Assembly (NCBI RefSeq): GCF_017255295.1 | Contig: NZ_JAFKDE010000002.1 | Span: 1 to 64,000 of the forward strand | Origin: Nitratireductor aquimarinus | Lineage (GTDB): Bacteria > Pseudomonadota > Alphaproteobacteria > Rhizobiales > Rhizobiaceae | Direction of reading: 5' to 3' | Length of the DNA stretch: 64,000 nt | Shown: positions 29,582 to 38,847 of the stretch, one piece after another | How positions within the stretch are numbered: position 1 is the stretch's first letter | Layout of the letters: each line of letters begins with the position of its first letter | Translations under genes and position numbers: made by a program | The notes under the pieces: generated by a model | The model's input: the letters and a program-made list of their open reading frames with translations, nothing else | Databases searched by the model: none | What the model was told of the DNA's origin: nothing

Positions 29582-31089
29582 TGGACGCCGTTCTCACAGC
29601 TTTCGGTCAGGTCCTGCAGCCGCAGGTCTTCTTCATCATCGTCGCCGCATCCGCCTACGGTCTGATGATCGGCTCCATACCGGGGCTCACCGCAACCATG
29701 GGTACCGCGCTTCTGGTGCCGATCACCTTCTTCCTCGATCCGATCCCGGCCATTGGCGCGATTGTCGCCGCCACCACCATGGCCATTTTCGCGGGCGACA
29801 TTCCCGGTGCGCTTCTGCGCATTCCTGGCACGCCCGCCTCCGCCGCCTATACGGACGAGGCCTATCGCATGCGCGAAAAGGGGCAGGTGGAGCTGGCGCT
29901 CGGCGTCAACATGCTCTGTTCCACCATTGGCGGCCTCGTCGGCGTCGCCGTGCTCATTCTGGCTGCACCGCAGATCGCGGCCGTGTCGCTCGGCTTCTCC
30001 AGCTACGAATATTTCTGGCTGGCGCTGCTCGGCCTGTCCTGCGCCATCTTCGTGTCCAGCAGTTCACCGGTAAAAGGCGTCCTGTCGCTGTGCATCGGCC
30101 TCATGCTGTCCACCATCGGCATCGACGTGGTGATGGGCGTCAAGCGCTTCACCTTCGGCGATACCGAGCTGATCGGCGGCGTGTCCATCATCCCCGTGCT
30201 GATCGGCATGTTCGCCATCACCGAGATCCTGCGCAAGGTCGCGCGCCCCTCGCGGCTGCCGGCGCCGCCGCCCGTGCGGCTTGGCGCGATGGTGTCCGGT
30301 GTCGGCAGCACCATCTGGCGTTTCAAGGGCGGTGTCGCGCGCTCCTCTCTGCTTGGCAGCGTGATCGGCGCTCTGCCCGGAGCCGGCGCGGACATCGCCG
30401 CCTGGATCGCCTACGCGCTTTCCAAGAAATTCTCCCGGTCGCCTGAAAAGTTTGGCACCGGCTATCCCGAAGGCATCGTCAGCGCTTCCAGCGCCAACAA
30501 TGCCGCGCTGTCCGGCGCTTATGTGCCGAGCCTCGTTTTTGGCATCCCCGGCGACACGATTACCGCGATCCTGATCGGCGTTCTTCTGATGAAGGGCATT
30601 ACGCCTGGGCCGATGGTGTTCGTCATGGACACCGGGCTGGTCAACGCCATCTTCGCCGTCTTCATTATCGCGAACCTCCTGATGCTGCCGCTCGGTCTGG
30701 CTGCCGTCTACGGCTCGCGGCGTCTCCTCAGCATTCCGCAGGACATCCTGTTTCCGATCATCCTACTGTTCTGCGTGATCGGCGCTTTCGCCGCCAACAA
30801 CACGCTGTTCGATGTCTGGGTCATGCTGGTTGTCGGGCTCATCGCCTTCGTTCTGGAGGAGAACGACTTCCCGCTCGCGCCGATGATCCTGGCGCTCATC
30901 CTCGGGCAACTGGTCGAGGAGAACTTCATGAAGTCGATCATCAAGGCGGACGGGCAGCTCATGGAGTTTTTTGCCCGCCCCATCGGCGGAACGCTGGGCG
31001 TGCTGACACTGGCGCTCTGGGCGCTTCTGATCGGCCTGTCGCTTTACAGGGCCGCGCGCACACGCCGCGCCGCATCAACTGGAGACTGA
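29581..31089 (+). CDS. tctA: Tripartite tricarboxylate transporter large permease (TctA)
   Basis: 502 residues, 11-12 hydrophobic spans. Two family motifs stand out: GSIPGLTATMGTALLVP near residue 27 and the matching GSVIGALPGAGADIAAWIAYAL near 260, followed by NNAALSGAYVPSLVFGIPGD. These are the two inverted substrate-gating loops of TctA. It works with TctB and TctC in cation-coupled uptake of a carboxylate. The SDR gene begins five bases after it. Confidence 0.93.
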   Translation: MDAVLTAFGQVLQPQVFFIIVAASAYGLMIGSIPGLTATMGTALLVPITFFLDPIPAIGAIVAATTMAIFAGDIPGALLRIPGTPASAAYTDEAYRMREKGQVELALGVNMLCSTIGGLVGVAVLILAAPQIAAVSLGFSSYEYFWLALLGLSCAIFVSSSSPVKGVLSLCIGLMLSTIGIDVVMGVKRFTFGDTELIGGVSIIPVLIGMFAITEILRKVARPSRLPAPPPVRLGAMVSGVGSTIWRFKGGVARSSLLGSVIGALPGAGADIAAWIAYALSKKFSRSPEKFGTGYPEGIVSASSANNAALSGAYVPSLVFGIPGDTITAILIGVLLMKGITPGPMVFVMDTGLVNAIFAVFIIANLLMLPLGLAAVYGSRRLLSIPQDILFPIILLFCVIGAFAANNTLFDVWVMLVVGLIAFVLEENDFPLAPMILALILGQLVEENFMKSIIKADGQLMEFFARPIGGTLGVLTLALWALLIGLSLYRAARTRRAASTGD

Positions 31090-31093
31090 ATAC

Positions 31094-31798
31094 ATGACAA
31101 GAACGGTTGTCGTCGTCGGCGGATCGAGCGGTATTGGCCGCGCCATCGCCGCCGGCTTCGCAGGCGGGAAGGGGGCGCGCGTTGTCGCGACCGGGCATGA
31201 GGAGGGCGTTGTCGCGAGCCTGCCGGAGGGCGTTGAAGGCGCGGTGCTGGATGTGCGGGATGCTGAAAGCGTAACCGCCTTCTTCGCGGGGTTTGAACGT
31301 CTTGATGTGCTGGTCAATTGCGCCGGCGTGATCCGCCGCAACGGGGCCGAGTTCCGCCAGCAGGATTTCGCCGATGTGCTGGACATCAACCTCAATGGCA
31401 CGCAGCGCTGCTGCGAGGCCGCCCATGCGGCCCTCAAGGCTGCCGGCGGCTGCGTCATCAACACCGCGTCCATGCTCACCTATTTTGGCAGCGCCACCTC
31501 GCCGGCCTACGCCGCCTCCAAGGGCGGTGTGGCGCAGCTGACGAAGTCGCTCGCCATCGCCTGGGCTGCAGACGGGATCCGCGTCAACGCCATCGCGCCG
31601 GGCTGGATCGCCACCGATCTGACACGGGCGCTGACCGAAGATCCCGCGCGCAGCGATCCGATCCTGTCGCGGACCCCCATGAAACGCTGGGGCAAGCCGG
31701 AAGATCTGGCCGGCCCCGCACGCTTTCTCGCATCTCCCGAAGCTGCCTTCGTCACCGGCGTCATCCTGCCGGTCGATGGCGGTTACTCGGCCTCTTGA
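31094..31798 (+). CDS. Short-chain dehydrogenase/reductase
   Basis: 234 residues of the classical SDR type. The cofactor loop GGSSGIGRAIAAG stands at residues 8-20, NCAGVIRR corresponds to the NAG motif (about 75), the catalytic Ser lies in NTASMLTYFGS, and YAASKGG provides Tyr and Lys (about 137-141). Asp/Arg for NADP choice is not clear. It ends in a normal VDGGYSAS tail. Encoded directly after tctA; likely oxidises a hydroxyl group of the imported acid. Confidence 0.92.
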   Translation: MTRTVVVVGGSSGIGRAIAAGFAGGKGARVVATGHEEGVVASLPEGVEGAVLDVRDAESVTAFFAGFERLDVLVNCAGVIRRNGAEFRQQDFADVLDINLNGTQRCCEAAHAALKAAGGCVINTASMLTYFGSATSPAYAASKGGVAQLTKSLAIAWAADGIRVNAIAPGWIATDLTRALTEDPARSDPILSRTPMKRWGKPEDLAGPARFLASPEAAFVTGVILPVDGGYSAS

Positions 31799-31813
31799 AG
31801 AAGGATTTTCCAG

Positions 31814-32509
31814 ATGAGCAAACCCTACGCCAATGACACGGAAATGTTCACGCTCATGCGTGAGCGGCTGTTCACGGCCGTGCTCGGCGACATTCTCGAT
31901 GAGATGGGCCTGCACCATCAGTTCCTGCCGGCCGGCATTGCGCCCTTGAAGCAGAAGATGATCACCGTCGGCCGCGCCATGCCCGTTCTTGAGGCCGATG
32001 TGTTCGGCAATGGCGGAAAAGAGGCGCGCGGGCCGCTGGCGCACAAGCCCTTCGGCCTCATGCTCGAGGCGCTCGATGATCTGAAAGAGGGCGAGGTTTA
32101 TGTCGCCACCGGCGCATCGCTGCGCTACGCGCTGTGGGGCGAGCTCATGGCCACCCGCGCCGGCTTCCTGAAAGCCGCAGGCGCGGTGCTCGACGGCTAT
32201 GTGCGCGATGCCGACGGCATCGAGGCGCTGGGTTTCCCGACCTTCTGTCGCGGCGTCTACGCGCAGGATCAGGGACCGCGCGGCAAGGTAATCGATTTCC
32301 GTTCGGCGGTTCAGATCGACGGCATCCGGGTCGAGCCCGGCGCGCTTGTCTTCGGCGATCGCGAAGGCGTCCTCATCATCCCGCGCGATGCGGAGGAGGA
32401 AGTGGTGCGCCGCTCGCTGGAAAAGGCGGAAACGGAAAACCGCGTCGGCAACGCCATCCGCAAAGGCATGCCCGCCGTCGAGGCGTTCGAGACCTTTGGC
32501 GTGATGTAG
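31814..32509 (+). CDS. RraA-like protein, probable HMG/CHA-type aldolase or decarboxylase
   Basis: 231 residues of the RraA/DlpA family. Members bearing the Arg-Asp pair (here YVRDADGIEAL) and the following GDREGVLIIPRD are class II aldolases/oxaloacetate decarboxylases, while E. coli RraA is an RNase E inhibitor. The catabolic setting (TTT transporter, SDR) favours the aldolase function on a 4-hydroxy-4-carboxy-2-oxoacid type compound. It starts 15 bases after the SDR stop, with a GAAGAAGG ribosome-binding site. Confidence 0.85.
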   Translation: MSKPYANDTEMFTLMRERLFTAVLGDILDEMGLHHQFLPAGIAPLKQKMITVGRAMPVLEADVFGNGGKEARGPLAHKPFGLMLEALDDLKEGEVYVATGASLRYALWGELMATRAGFLKAAGAVLDGYVRDADGIEALGFPTFCRGVYAQDQGPRGKVIDFRSAVQIDGIRVEPGALVFGDREGVLIIPRDAEEEVVRRSLEKAETENRVGNAIRKGMPAVEAFETFGVM

Positions 32510-32575
32510 TCACGCGCGATCACAGCAAAGCGGAAGTCGTTTCTGCATCCGCATTTGCATGAATTTGAACAGATC

Positions 32576-32613
32576 GAGCATTTCGGGTGACCCTGTTTTC
32601 ACCCGAAATGCTC
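32576..32613. repeat. Perfect 15-bp palindromic repeat before the cupin gene
   Basis: GAGCATTTCGGGTGA / TCACCCGAAATGCTC with an 8-base loop CCCTGTTT. The preceding 32527-32575 (AAGCGGAAGTCGTTTCTGCATC...) looks like part of the same mosaic element. From memory this type is frequent between genes in Rhizobiales. It ends 13 bases before the cupin ATG and may separate the cupin from the operon. Confidence 0.6.
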
Positions 32614-32626
32614 CCGGGAGAGAAAA

Positions 32627-33148
32627 ATGGCCCAGAGCGAAGACGAAAAGAGAATGCCCTATCAGCTGCCCATGCCGCCGGAGGCGGGCAGCGACATCGT
32701 GGTCCCCAGTGCAATTCCGGAAGACGACCGGGTGTGGGTGCCGCAGGCCGATCAGGTCTGGTTCCGCCCGCTCTGCCTCAATGCCTCACAGGGCTATTGG
32801 GTGAATCTCCTGAAGGTGCGCAAGGCGGGCGTACTGGCCCGTCACCGCCATCCCAATCCCGTTCACGGCTATGTGATCAAGGGGCGCTGGCACTATCTGG
32901 AGCACGACTGGGTGGCCAAAGAAGGGGGCTATGTCTATGAGCCGCCGGGCGAAACCCACACCCTCGTCGTGCCGGAAGACGTTGAAGAGATGATCACGCT
33001 CTTCCAGGTTAACGGCGTCATGTACTACGTCGACCCCTGGGGCAAGCATGAGGGGTTCGAGGACGTCTTCACCAAGATCGAGATGTGCCGCAACCACTAT
33101 GAAAAGGTCGGCTTAGGCCGCGACTACGTGGATCAGTTCATCCGCTGA
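32627..33148 (+). CDS. Cupin-domain protein (2,4'-dihydroxyacetophenone dioxygenase-like)
   Basis: 173 residues. A single cupin with metal ligands visible in RHRHPNPVHG (about residues 76-85) and the second-motif GETHTLVV (about 108-115). The sequence resembles the 2,4'-dihydroxyacetophenone dioxygenase family, which cleaves a C-C bond with non-haem iron, but many relatives have no proven activity. The ATG is preceded by CGGGAGAGAAAA. It is separated from the RraA gene by a hairpin repeat, so it may be transcribed at a different level. Confidence 0.82.
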   Translation: MAQSEDEKRMPYQLPMPPEAGSDIVVPSAIPEDDRVWVPQADQVWFRPLCLNASQGYWVNLLKVRKAGVLARHRHPNPVHGYVIKGRWHYLEHDWVAKEGGYVYEPPGETHTLVVPEDVEEMITLFQVNGVMYYVDPWGKHEGFEDVFTKIEMCRNHYEKVGLGRDYVDQFIR

Positions 33149-33153
33149 GCCAC

Positions 33154-33170
33154 AGGCGGAAAATCCGCCT
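33154..33170 (+). terminator. Possible weak terminator after the cupin gene
   Basis: AGGCGGA / TCCGCCT, 7-bp perfect stem, AAA loop, followed by TTCGATC without a real T tract. Starts five bases after the stop codon. Confidence 0.45.
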
Positions 33171-33480
33171 TTCGATCATCGTTGCATGAAAGGCGTCGGG
33201 GCATCCGCTCCGGCGCTTTTGGCGCTGGCCGCATCATTGTCCCGCAAAGACGCTCTGATAGAGCCGAGCTGAAAGCCTTGCATTTCAATAGGTCGCAATT
33301 TTACATGCATCTTCAATGATAATTTATTGACAAAATATCTGGAAATGTTTTCTTTTGATTGGGAGGCCGCTCATAACGCGCGGAAAACACGCGTCTGTCG
33401 TCAAACTGGACTAACAGTTGGGGCCAGATGCAGCCGGGTTCAATGAGACATCTCGGCCTACCCTTCAAATGGGAGCACCT
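33171..33480. other. 310-bp intergenic region with an AT-rich promoter-like core
   Basis: No credible gene. Positions 33285-33360 are strikingly AT-rich for this genome and contain TTGACA at 33327-33332, but no good -10 hexamer at the right distance, so the promoter of the peptide ABC operon is only placed roughly here. Confidence 0.4.
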
Positions 33481-35319
33481 ATGCCGCAGCTCGGACAGGA
33501 CACGTTACTGGAAATTCGTTCACTCGCCGTCGAATTCGGCTCGAACCGGGTCGTGGACGATCTGAGCTTCAGGGTCGCGCCGGGGCGCACGCTGGCCATT
33601 GTGGGCGAGTCCGGTTCCGGCAAATCGGTCACCTCGCTCTCCATCATGCGGCTGATCGATCACATGAACGGAACCATCGCCAAGGGCGAGATCCTGTTTA
33701 ATGGCGGTGACGGTCCGGTCGATCTCGCCAAGGCCCCGGTCGAAACCATGCGCAAGGTTCGTGGCAAGGACATCGCCATGATCTTCCAGGAGCCGATGAC
33801 CTCGCTCAACCCGGTCTTCACCATCGGCGACCAGATCACCGAAGTGCTGATGCTGCATGAAAGCGTTTCCAGAAAAGAGGCGCTGCGTCAGGCCGGCGAC
33901 CTTCTGGAGATGGTGCGCCTGCCGGATGCCCGCGCGCTGCTGTCGCGCTATCCGCACCAGCTTTCCGGCGGCATGCGCCAGCGCGTCATGATCGCCATGG
34001 CGCTTGCCTGCAAGCCAAAACTCCTGATCGCCGACGAGCCCACCACCGCGCTCGACGTGACCATTCAGGCGCAGATCCTCTCCATCATCCGCGACCTGCA
34101 GGAAAAGCTCGGCATGGCGGTCATCTTCATCACGCACGACATGGGCGTGGTGGCCGAGGTGGCCGACGAGGTGGTCGTCATGTGGCGCGGCCAGAAGGTC
34201 GAGGAAGGCCCGGTCGACCAGATCTTCGCCAATCCGCAGCATGCCTACACGCAGACCCTTCTGTCCGCCGTTCCCACCCTTGGCTCCATGGCCGGCGAGA
34301 AATATCCCAAGCGCCTGCCGGTTGCCGTCATGGATGGCGAAACGCCCCGTCTCGTGGGCGAGGAGCATCTTCAGGACACCGCGCGCTACGATCAGTCCCC
34401 GATCCTCACGCTGAAGAACCTGGAAACCCGTTTCGACATCAAGAAGGGTTTCTTCGGCGGCGTCACCCATCGCGTTCACGCGGTGGAAAAGGTCAGCCTC
34501 GACATCTGGCCGGGTGAGACCCTTTCGCTGGTCGGCGAGTCCGGTTCCGGCAAGTCCACCATCGGCCGCACCATCCAGCAGCTTCAGGAAGCGACAGGCG
34601 GCGAGATCTTCTTCGAGGGCAAGGCCATTTCCGCCATGTCGTCGGCCGAGCGTCACAGCCTGCGCCAGAAGGTGCAGTATGTCTTTCAGGACCCGTTCGC
34701 CTCGCTTGATCCGCGCCGCACGGTCGGCTTCTCCATCGCAGAGCCAATTGTCACGCATGGCCTGATCGAAGGCGCCGCCGCCCGGCAGAAGCGTGTGGAC
34801 GAACTGCTTGAGCGCGTCGGCCTCAAGGCCGAGCATGCGCGGCGCTACCCGCATGAATTCTCCGGCGGCCAGCGCCAGCGCATCTGCATCGCCCGCGCGC
34901 TTGCCTCGCGGCCCAAGCTCATCATCGCCGATGAGGCGCTGTCGGCGCTCGACGTGTCGGTGCAGGCGCAGATCATCAATCTCTTGATGGAGCTGCAGGC
35001 TGACGAGGGCCTGTCCTACCTGTTCATCAGCCACGACATGGCGGTGGTCGAGAAGGTCAGCCACCGCGTCGCCGTGCTCTATCTGGGGCAGATCGTGGAG
35101 GCGGGGTCGCGCGAGGCCGTGTTCGAGCGCGCCACGCATCCCTACACGAAGAAACTGCTCTCGGCGGTTCCCATCGCCGACCCGACAAAGCGGCCCGACC
35201 GGCCCATGCTCGAAGGCGAAATCCCGAGCCCTGTGCGCAGGGTCGGCGACGAGCCCGAAATTCAGCCTCTGGTGGAGATCGCGCCCGACCATCTGGTCGC
35301 GCAGAACGCCGCAGGCTGA
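33481..35319 (+). CDS. Dipeptide-type ABC transporter, fused dual ATP-binding subunit
   Basis: 612 residues, two nucleotide-binding domains in one chain (GsiA-like). First: [31 protein letters not shown]. Second: [31 protein letters not shown]. Both ATP sites look complete. The chosen ATG follows GGGAGCACCT; the frame is open back to 33418. It heads the second peptide ABC operon, with the order ATPase, binding protein, permeases, peptidase, opposite to the order of the first peptide system. Confidence 0.92.
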   Translation: MPQLGQDTLLEIRSLAVEFGSNRVVDDLSFRVAPGRTLAIVGESGSGKSVTSLSIMRLIDHMNGTIAKGEILFNGGDGPVDLAKAPVETMRKVRGKDIAMIFQEPMTSLNPVFTIGDQITEVLMLHESVSRKEALRQAGDLLEMVRLPDARALLSRYPHQLSGGMRQRVMIAMALACKPKLLIADEPTTALDVTIQAQILSIIRDLQEKLGMAVIFITHDMGVVAEVADEVVVMWRGQKVEEGPVDQIFANPQHAYTQTLLSAVPTLGSMAGEKYPKRLPVAVMDGETPRLVGEEHLQDTARYDQSPILTLKNLETRFDIKKGFFGGVTHRVHAVEKVSLDIWPGETLSLVGESGSGKSTIGRTIQQLQEATGGEIFFEGKAISAMSSAERHSLRQKVQYVFQDPFASLDPRRTVGFSIAEPIVTHGLIEGAAARQKRVDELLERVGLKAEHARRYPHEFSGGQRQRICIARALASRPKLIIADEALSALDVSVQAQIINLLMELQADEGLSYLFISHDMAVVEKVSHRVAVLYLGQIVEAGSREAVFERATHPYTKKLLSAVPIADPTKRPDRPMLEGEIPSPVRRVGDEPEIQPLVEIAPDHLVAQNAAG

Positions 35320-35359
35320 TTGCTGGAACACAAACGCAGATGAAACGGAGGACTTTGAC

Positions 35360-36889
35360 ATGAAACTGGGCAATACACGCGGCGCGTTACTCGCCGCCGT
35401 GCTGGCGGCTCTGCCGTTCGGCGTCATGCCGGCGCAGGCCGCAGGCACGCTCACCATCTCTTCCCCGCAGGACCCGGGCAGCTGGGACCCGATCGACACC
35501 TTCCTGGTGAACTGGTCGTCCGTCGCCACCAACATCTATGATGGCCTGGTCTATCGCGGTCCCGATACGAAGATCGTCCCCGGCCTCGCCACCGAATGGG
35601 AAGTGCTCGACGAGGGCAAGCGTCTCCGCTTCAAGCTGCGTGAAGGCGTCAAGTTCCACAATGGCGAGGATTTCAACGCCGACGCCGTGAAGTTCACCTT
35701 CGACCGCCTGCTCGGCGAAGAAGGCAAGAAGGGCCCGCAGCGTTCCAATTACGCCGTGATCGAGAAGGTCGATGTCATCGACGATTTCACCGTCGATCTG
35801 ATCCTCACCCAGCCCGATCCGGTGCTGATCACCAAGCTCGCCGGCTATGGCGCGATGATCGTGCCGCCGAAATACGTCACCGAGAACGAAGAAGACTTCG
35901 TCAACGCAAATCCCGTTGGCACCGGTCCGTTCAAGATGGCCTCCTACGAGCCGAAGGTCGGCGTGAAGCTTGAAGCCTTCGCCGACCACTGGGGCGGCGC
36001 ACCGAAGCTCGACGCCGTCGAGTACCGCTTCATCTCGGAGCCGGCCACCGCCGTTGCCGAGCTTCAGGCCGGCCGTGTCGACATCGTCATTCCGCCGACC
36101 ATCCCGATCTCCATGGTTCCCACCATCGAGGCCGACGACAAGCTCGAAATCGTTTCCGTCACCAGCCCGACGGTCTATGCCCTGCGCTTCAACACCGGCA
36201 ACGGCATCACCGCCGATGAGCGCGTGCGCAAGGCCATGATCATGGCCGTGGATCGCGAGGCCATCATCGACGCCGTTCTCGGCGGTCAGGCCAAGCAGAT
36301 CGCATCGTTCCAGTCGGAACTGTCCTTCGGTTACGACCCGGAGATGGAGCCGCTGCCGTTCGATCAGGCCAAGGCCAAGGAACTGCTGAAGGAAGCCGGC
36401 GTTGCGCCCGGCACGGCTGTTCAGATCGACATTCGCGGCAATGACGCCACCTTCGGTGAAGTCACCCAGGCGGTTGCCAGCTACCTGCAGATGGCCGGCC
36501 TTAACGCCACCATCAAGCCGTATGAGACCAACGTTCTGCTCAACGACATCATCCCGCAGGGCAAGACCGGCGAGATGTTCCAGCAGAGCTGGGGCGGCTG
36601 GACGCTCGACTACGACAACACCGCTTACCTGATGTACCACACGGGCGAGCGCTGGAACCCGTATGACAGCGACGCGGAGCTGGATGCGCTTCTGGAATCG
36701 CAGCGCCCGATGATCGATGTCGATGCGCGTGAGAAGGTGCTGCAGGAAATCGCAGCCTACGCAGCCGACCGCGCTCTCGAAATGCCGCTTTACAACCTCA
36801 ATGCGCTCTACGGCGTCAACAAGCGGGTGAAGAACTTCATCGCGCCGCCGGACAGCCGCATGCGTCTCAACGAGGTTGAGGTCGAATAG
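35360..36889 (+). CDS. Peptide ABC transporter substrate-binding protein (SBP_bac_5)
   Basis: 509 residues. The Sec signal ends in MPAQAAGTL. The family core RFKLREGVKFHNGEDFNADAVKFTFDRLL is split here by normal family spacing, and VRKAMIMAVDREAII marks the second lobe. Binds peptides or similar ligands in the periplasm. The ATG follows CGGAGGAC. A strong hairpin stands between it and the permease genes, which fits the binding protein being made in excess. Its ligand may be the substrate of the M14 enzyme at the operon's end. Confidence 0.92.
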   Translation: MKLGNTRGALLAAVLAALPFGVMPAQAAGTLTISSPQDPGSWDPIDTFLVNWSSVATNIYDGLVYRGPDTKIVPGLATEWEVLDEGKRLRFKLREGVKFHNGEDFNADAVKFTFDRLLGEEGKKGPQRSNYAVIEKVDVIDDFTVDLILTQPDPVLITKLAGYGAMIVPPKYVTENEEDFVNANPVGTGPFKMASYEPKVGVKLEAFADHWGGAPKLDAVEYRFISEPATAVAELQAGRVDIVIPPTIPISMVPTIEADDKLEIVSVTSPTVYALRFNTGNGITADERVRKAMIMAVDREAIIDAVLGGQAKQIASFQSELSFGYDPEMEPLPFDQAKAKELLKEAGVAPGTAVQIDIRGNDATFGEVTQAVASYLQMAGLNATIKPYETNVLLNDIIPQGKTGEMFQQSWGGWTLDYDNTAYLMYHTGERWNPYDSDAELDALLESQRPMIDVDAREKVLQEIAAYAADRALEMPLYNLNALYGVNKRVKNFIAPPDSRMRLNEVEVE

Positions 36890-36905
36890 TCCTCCTCAGC
36901 ATTTT

Positions 36906-36931
36906 GCGGTCGGGTGATCTCACCCGACCGC
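36906..36931 (+). other. Intercistronic hairpin between binding protein and permease
   Basis: Perfect 12-bp arms GCGGTCGGGTGA / TCACCCGACCGC around TC, 16 bases after the stop, without a T tract. More likely a 3' mRNA stabiliser or partial attenuator than a full terminator, since the permease genes continue in the same direction. Confidence 0.5.
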
Positions 36932-37060
36932 GCACAAATGCGAAGGTCAAAGGACTGCGACTTGCATGTCGGGGGCGGCCCGTGTCGCCCCCGGCCCCTT
37001 GAACATCGCGCACCGCAAAAGAATCACGCGGCGCGCAACGAATTTATCCCGGAGGCTCTG

Positions 37061-37984
37061 GTGGCCAGTTTTCTTCTCAAACGCATCCTGCAGGCGGTGT
37101 TCGTCGTTTTCGTCGTCACCCTCACGGTGTCGTTCGCCATCCGGCTGACCGGCGACCCGGCGCTCATGCTGTCCCAGGGCGCGGGCAGCGTCACGGAAGA
37201 GGATCTGGCGAACATCCGCCAGGCACTCGGCCTCAACGAGCCTTTCATCACCCAGTACTGGGATTTCATAAAAGGGCTGTTCGTTGGCGATTTCGGCCGC
37301 AGCTTCCTTGGTGGAACCTCGGTTTCCATGCTCATTTCCAAGGCCCTGCCGGCCACGCTGGCGCTGGCCTTCTCGTCCATGTTCGTGTCCATCGCGATTT
37401 CCATCCCGCTTGGCGTTCACGCTGCGGTCAACAAGGGCAAGACCGCCGATCAGGTGATCCGCATCCTGTCGCTGGTCGGTCTTTCCTTTCCGAATTTCTG
37501 GCTCGCCATCATGCTGGTGCTGGTGTTCTCGGTGATGCTGCAATGGCTGCCGCCTTCGGGCATGGGCGGCTTTGCAAGCTACATCATGCCGGCGGTCACC
37601 ATGGGCGTCATTCTCACGGCCACCAATGTGCGGCTGGTGCGCACGGCCATGCTTGAGACGCTGCGCTCGCAATACATTCAGGTGGCGCGGGCCAAGGGCC
37701 TGAGCGAGACCAAGGTGCTCTACAAGCACGCGCTCAGAAACTGCGCCATTCCGCTCATCACCTATTTCGGCCTCCAGTTCGGCGGCCTTCTGGGCGGCAT
37801 CGTCGTCATCGAGCGCGTGTTCAACTGGCCGGGCCTCGGCACGCTGGCCTTCGATGCGGTGGCCGGTCGTGACTATCCGGTCCTTCAGGCGGTCATCACC
37901 GTTCTGTCGCTGCTCATCATCGGCATCAACCTGCTGGTCGACATCGCCTACGGGCTGGTCGATCCGCGCATCCGCAACCGCTAG
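37061..37984 (+). CDS. dppB: Peptide ABC transporter permease (DppB type)
   Basis: 307 residues with six hydrophobic spans, N-terminus FLLKRILQAVFVVFVVTLTVS and EAA loop QYIQVARAKGLSETKVLYKHAL. The frame is open from 36914, but the GTG at 37061 has CCCGGAGG just upstream and gives the typical family N-terminus. The DppC partner follows by 14 bases. Confidence 0.92.
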   Translation: MASFLLKRILQAVFVVFVVTLTVSFAIRLTGDPALMLSQGAGSVTEEDLANIRQALGLNEPFITQYWDFIKGLFVGDFGRSFLGGTSVSMLISKALPATLALAFSSMFVSIAISIPLGVHAAVNKGKTADQVIRILSLVGLSFPNFWLAIMLVLVFSVMLQWLPPSGMGGFASYIMPAVTMGVILTATNVRLVRTAMLETLRSQYIQVARAKGLSETKVLYKHALRNCAIPLITYFGLQFGGLLGGIVVIERVFNWPGLGTLAFDAVAGRDYPVLQAVITVLSLLIIGINLLVDIAYGLVDPRIRNR

Positions 37985-37998
37985 GAAAGGACGCAATC

Positions 37999-38847
37999 AT
38001 GGCACAGGCTGTTTCGCGTTTGCGTCACTTCAAGAACATCGAGTTCATCCTCGGCATCCTGCTCGCCGGCACGATGACGCTGGCGGTGCTTCTCTCGCCG
38101 CTTCTGTTCCCCGATGGTGGCGAGCAGATCAATCTTGCCGCCCGCCTGACCAAACCCTTCACCGACTGGGCGCACATTCTCGGCACTGATCCGCTGGGGC
38201 GCGATGTGCTTGCGCGTGTCATCTCCGGCGGCAAGATCTCGCTGCTCGTCGGCTTCACCTCGGTTGCCGGCGCGGTGGTCGTGGGCGTCGTGATGGGCCT
38301 GATTTCGGGCTATTATCGCGGCTTCTGGGATGTGCTGGTGATGCGCTTTGCCGATGTGCAGCTCGCGCTGCCCTTCATCCTGCTCGCCATCACCTTCATC
38401 GCCATTGTGGGCGGCGGCATCACCAACACGATCATCCTGCTCATCGTGTCGCAGTGGGTGCAGTATGCGCGCCTTGTGCGCGGCTCCGTCCTGTCGCTCA
38501 ACGACCGCGAGTTCATCCATGCGGCCAAGGCCATCGGCGTGCCGGATTTCAAGATCCTGTTCCAGCACCTTCTGCCGAACCTGGCCGGCCCGGTCATCGT
38601 TCTGATGACGCTCAACGTCGCCACCAACATCCTTCTGGAAAGCTCGCTCACCTTCCTCGGTCTCGGCGTCGATCCGACCATCCCGAGCTGGGGCGGCATG
38701 CTGGCGGACGGGCGCACCTATATGCAGAACGCATGGTGGGTCAGCGTCTTCCCGGGACTTGCCATTCTCTTCACCGTGCTCGGCCTGAACCTGCTTGGCG
38801 ACTGGCTGCGCGATCTCCTTGATCCAACAGGACGGACAGAAACATGA
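37999..38847 (+). CDS. dppC: Peptide ABC transporter permease (DppC type)
   Basis: 282 residues. Six hydrophobic spans; LGTDPLGRDVLARVISGGKIS is the DppC signature and REFIHAAKAIGVPDFKILFQHL the EAA loop. The last four bases overlap the M14 peptidase-like start (ATGA at 38844), so the peptidase is coupled to the transporter. Confidence 0.92.
   Translation: MAQAVSRLRHFKNIEFILGILLAGTMTLAVLLSPLLFPDGGEQINLAARLTKPFTDWAHILGTDPLGRDVLARVISGGKISLLVGFTSVAGAVVVGVVMGLISGYYRGFWDVLVMRFADVQLALPFILLAITFIAIVGGGITNTIILLIVSQWVQYARLVRGSVLSLNDREFIHAAKAIGVPDFKILFQHLLPNLAGPVIVLMTLNVATNILLESSLTFLGLGVDPTIPSWGGMLADGRTYMQNAWWVSVFPGLAILFTVLGLNLLGDWLRDLLDPTGRTET

Noticed and set aside
33327-33332. TTGACA as a -35 box for the second peptide operon
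   Set aside because: No acceptable -10 hexamer at 16-18 bases; listed only as part of an AT-rich intergenic region.
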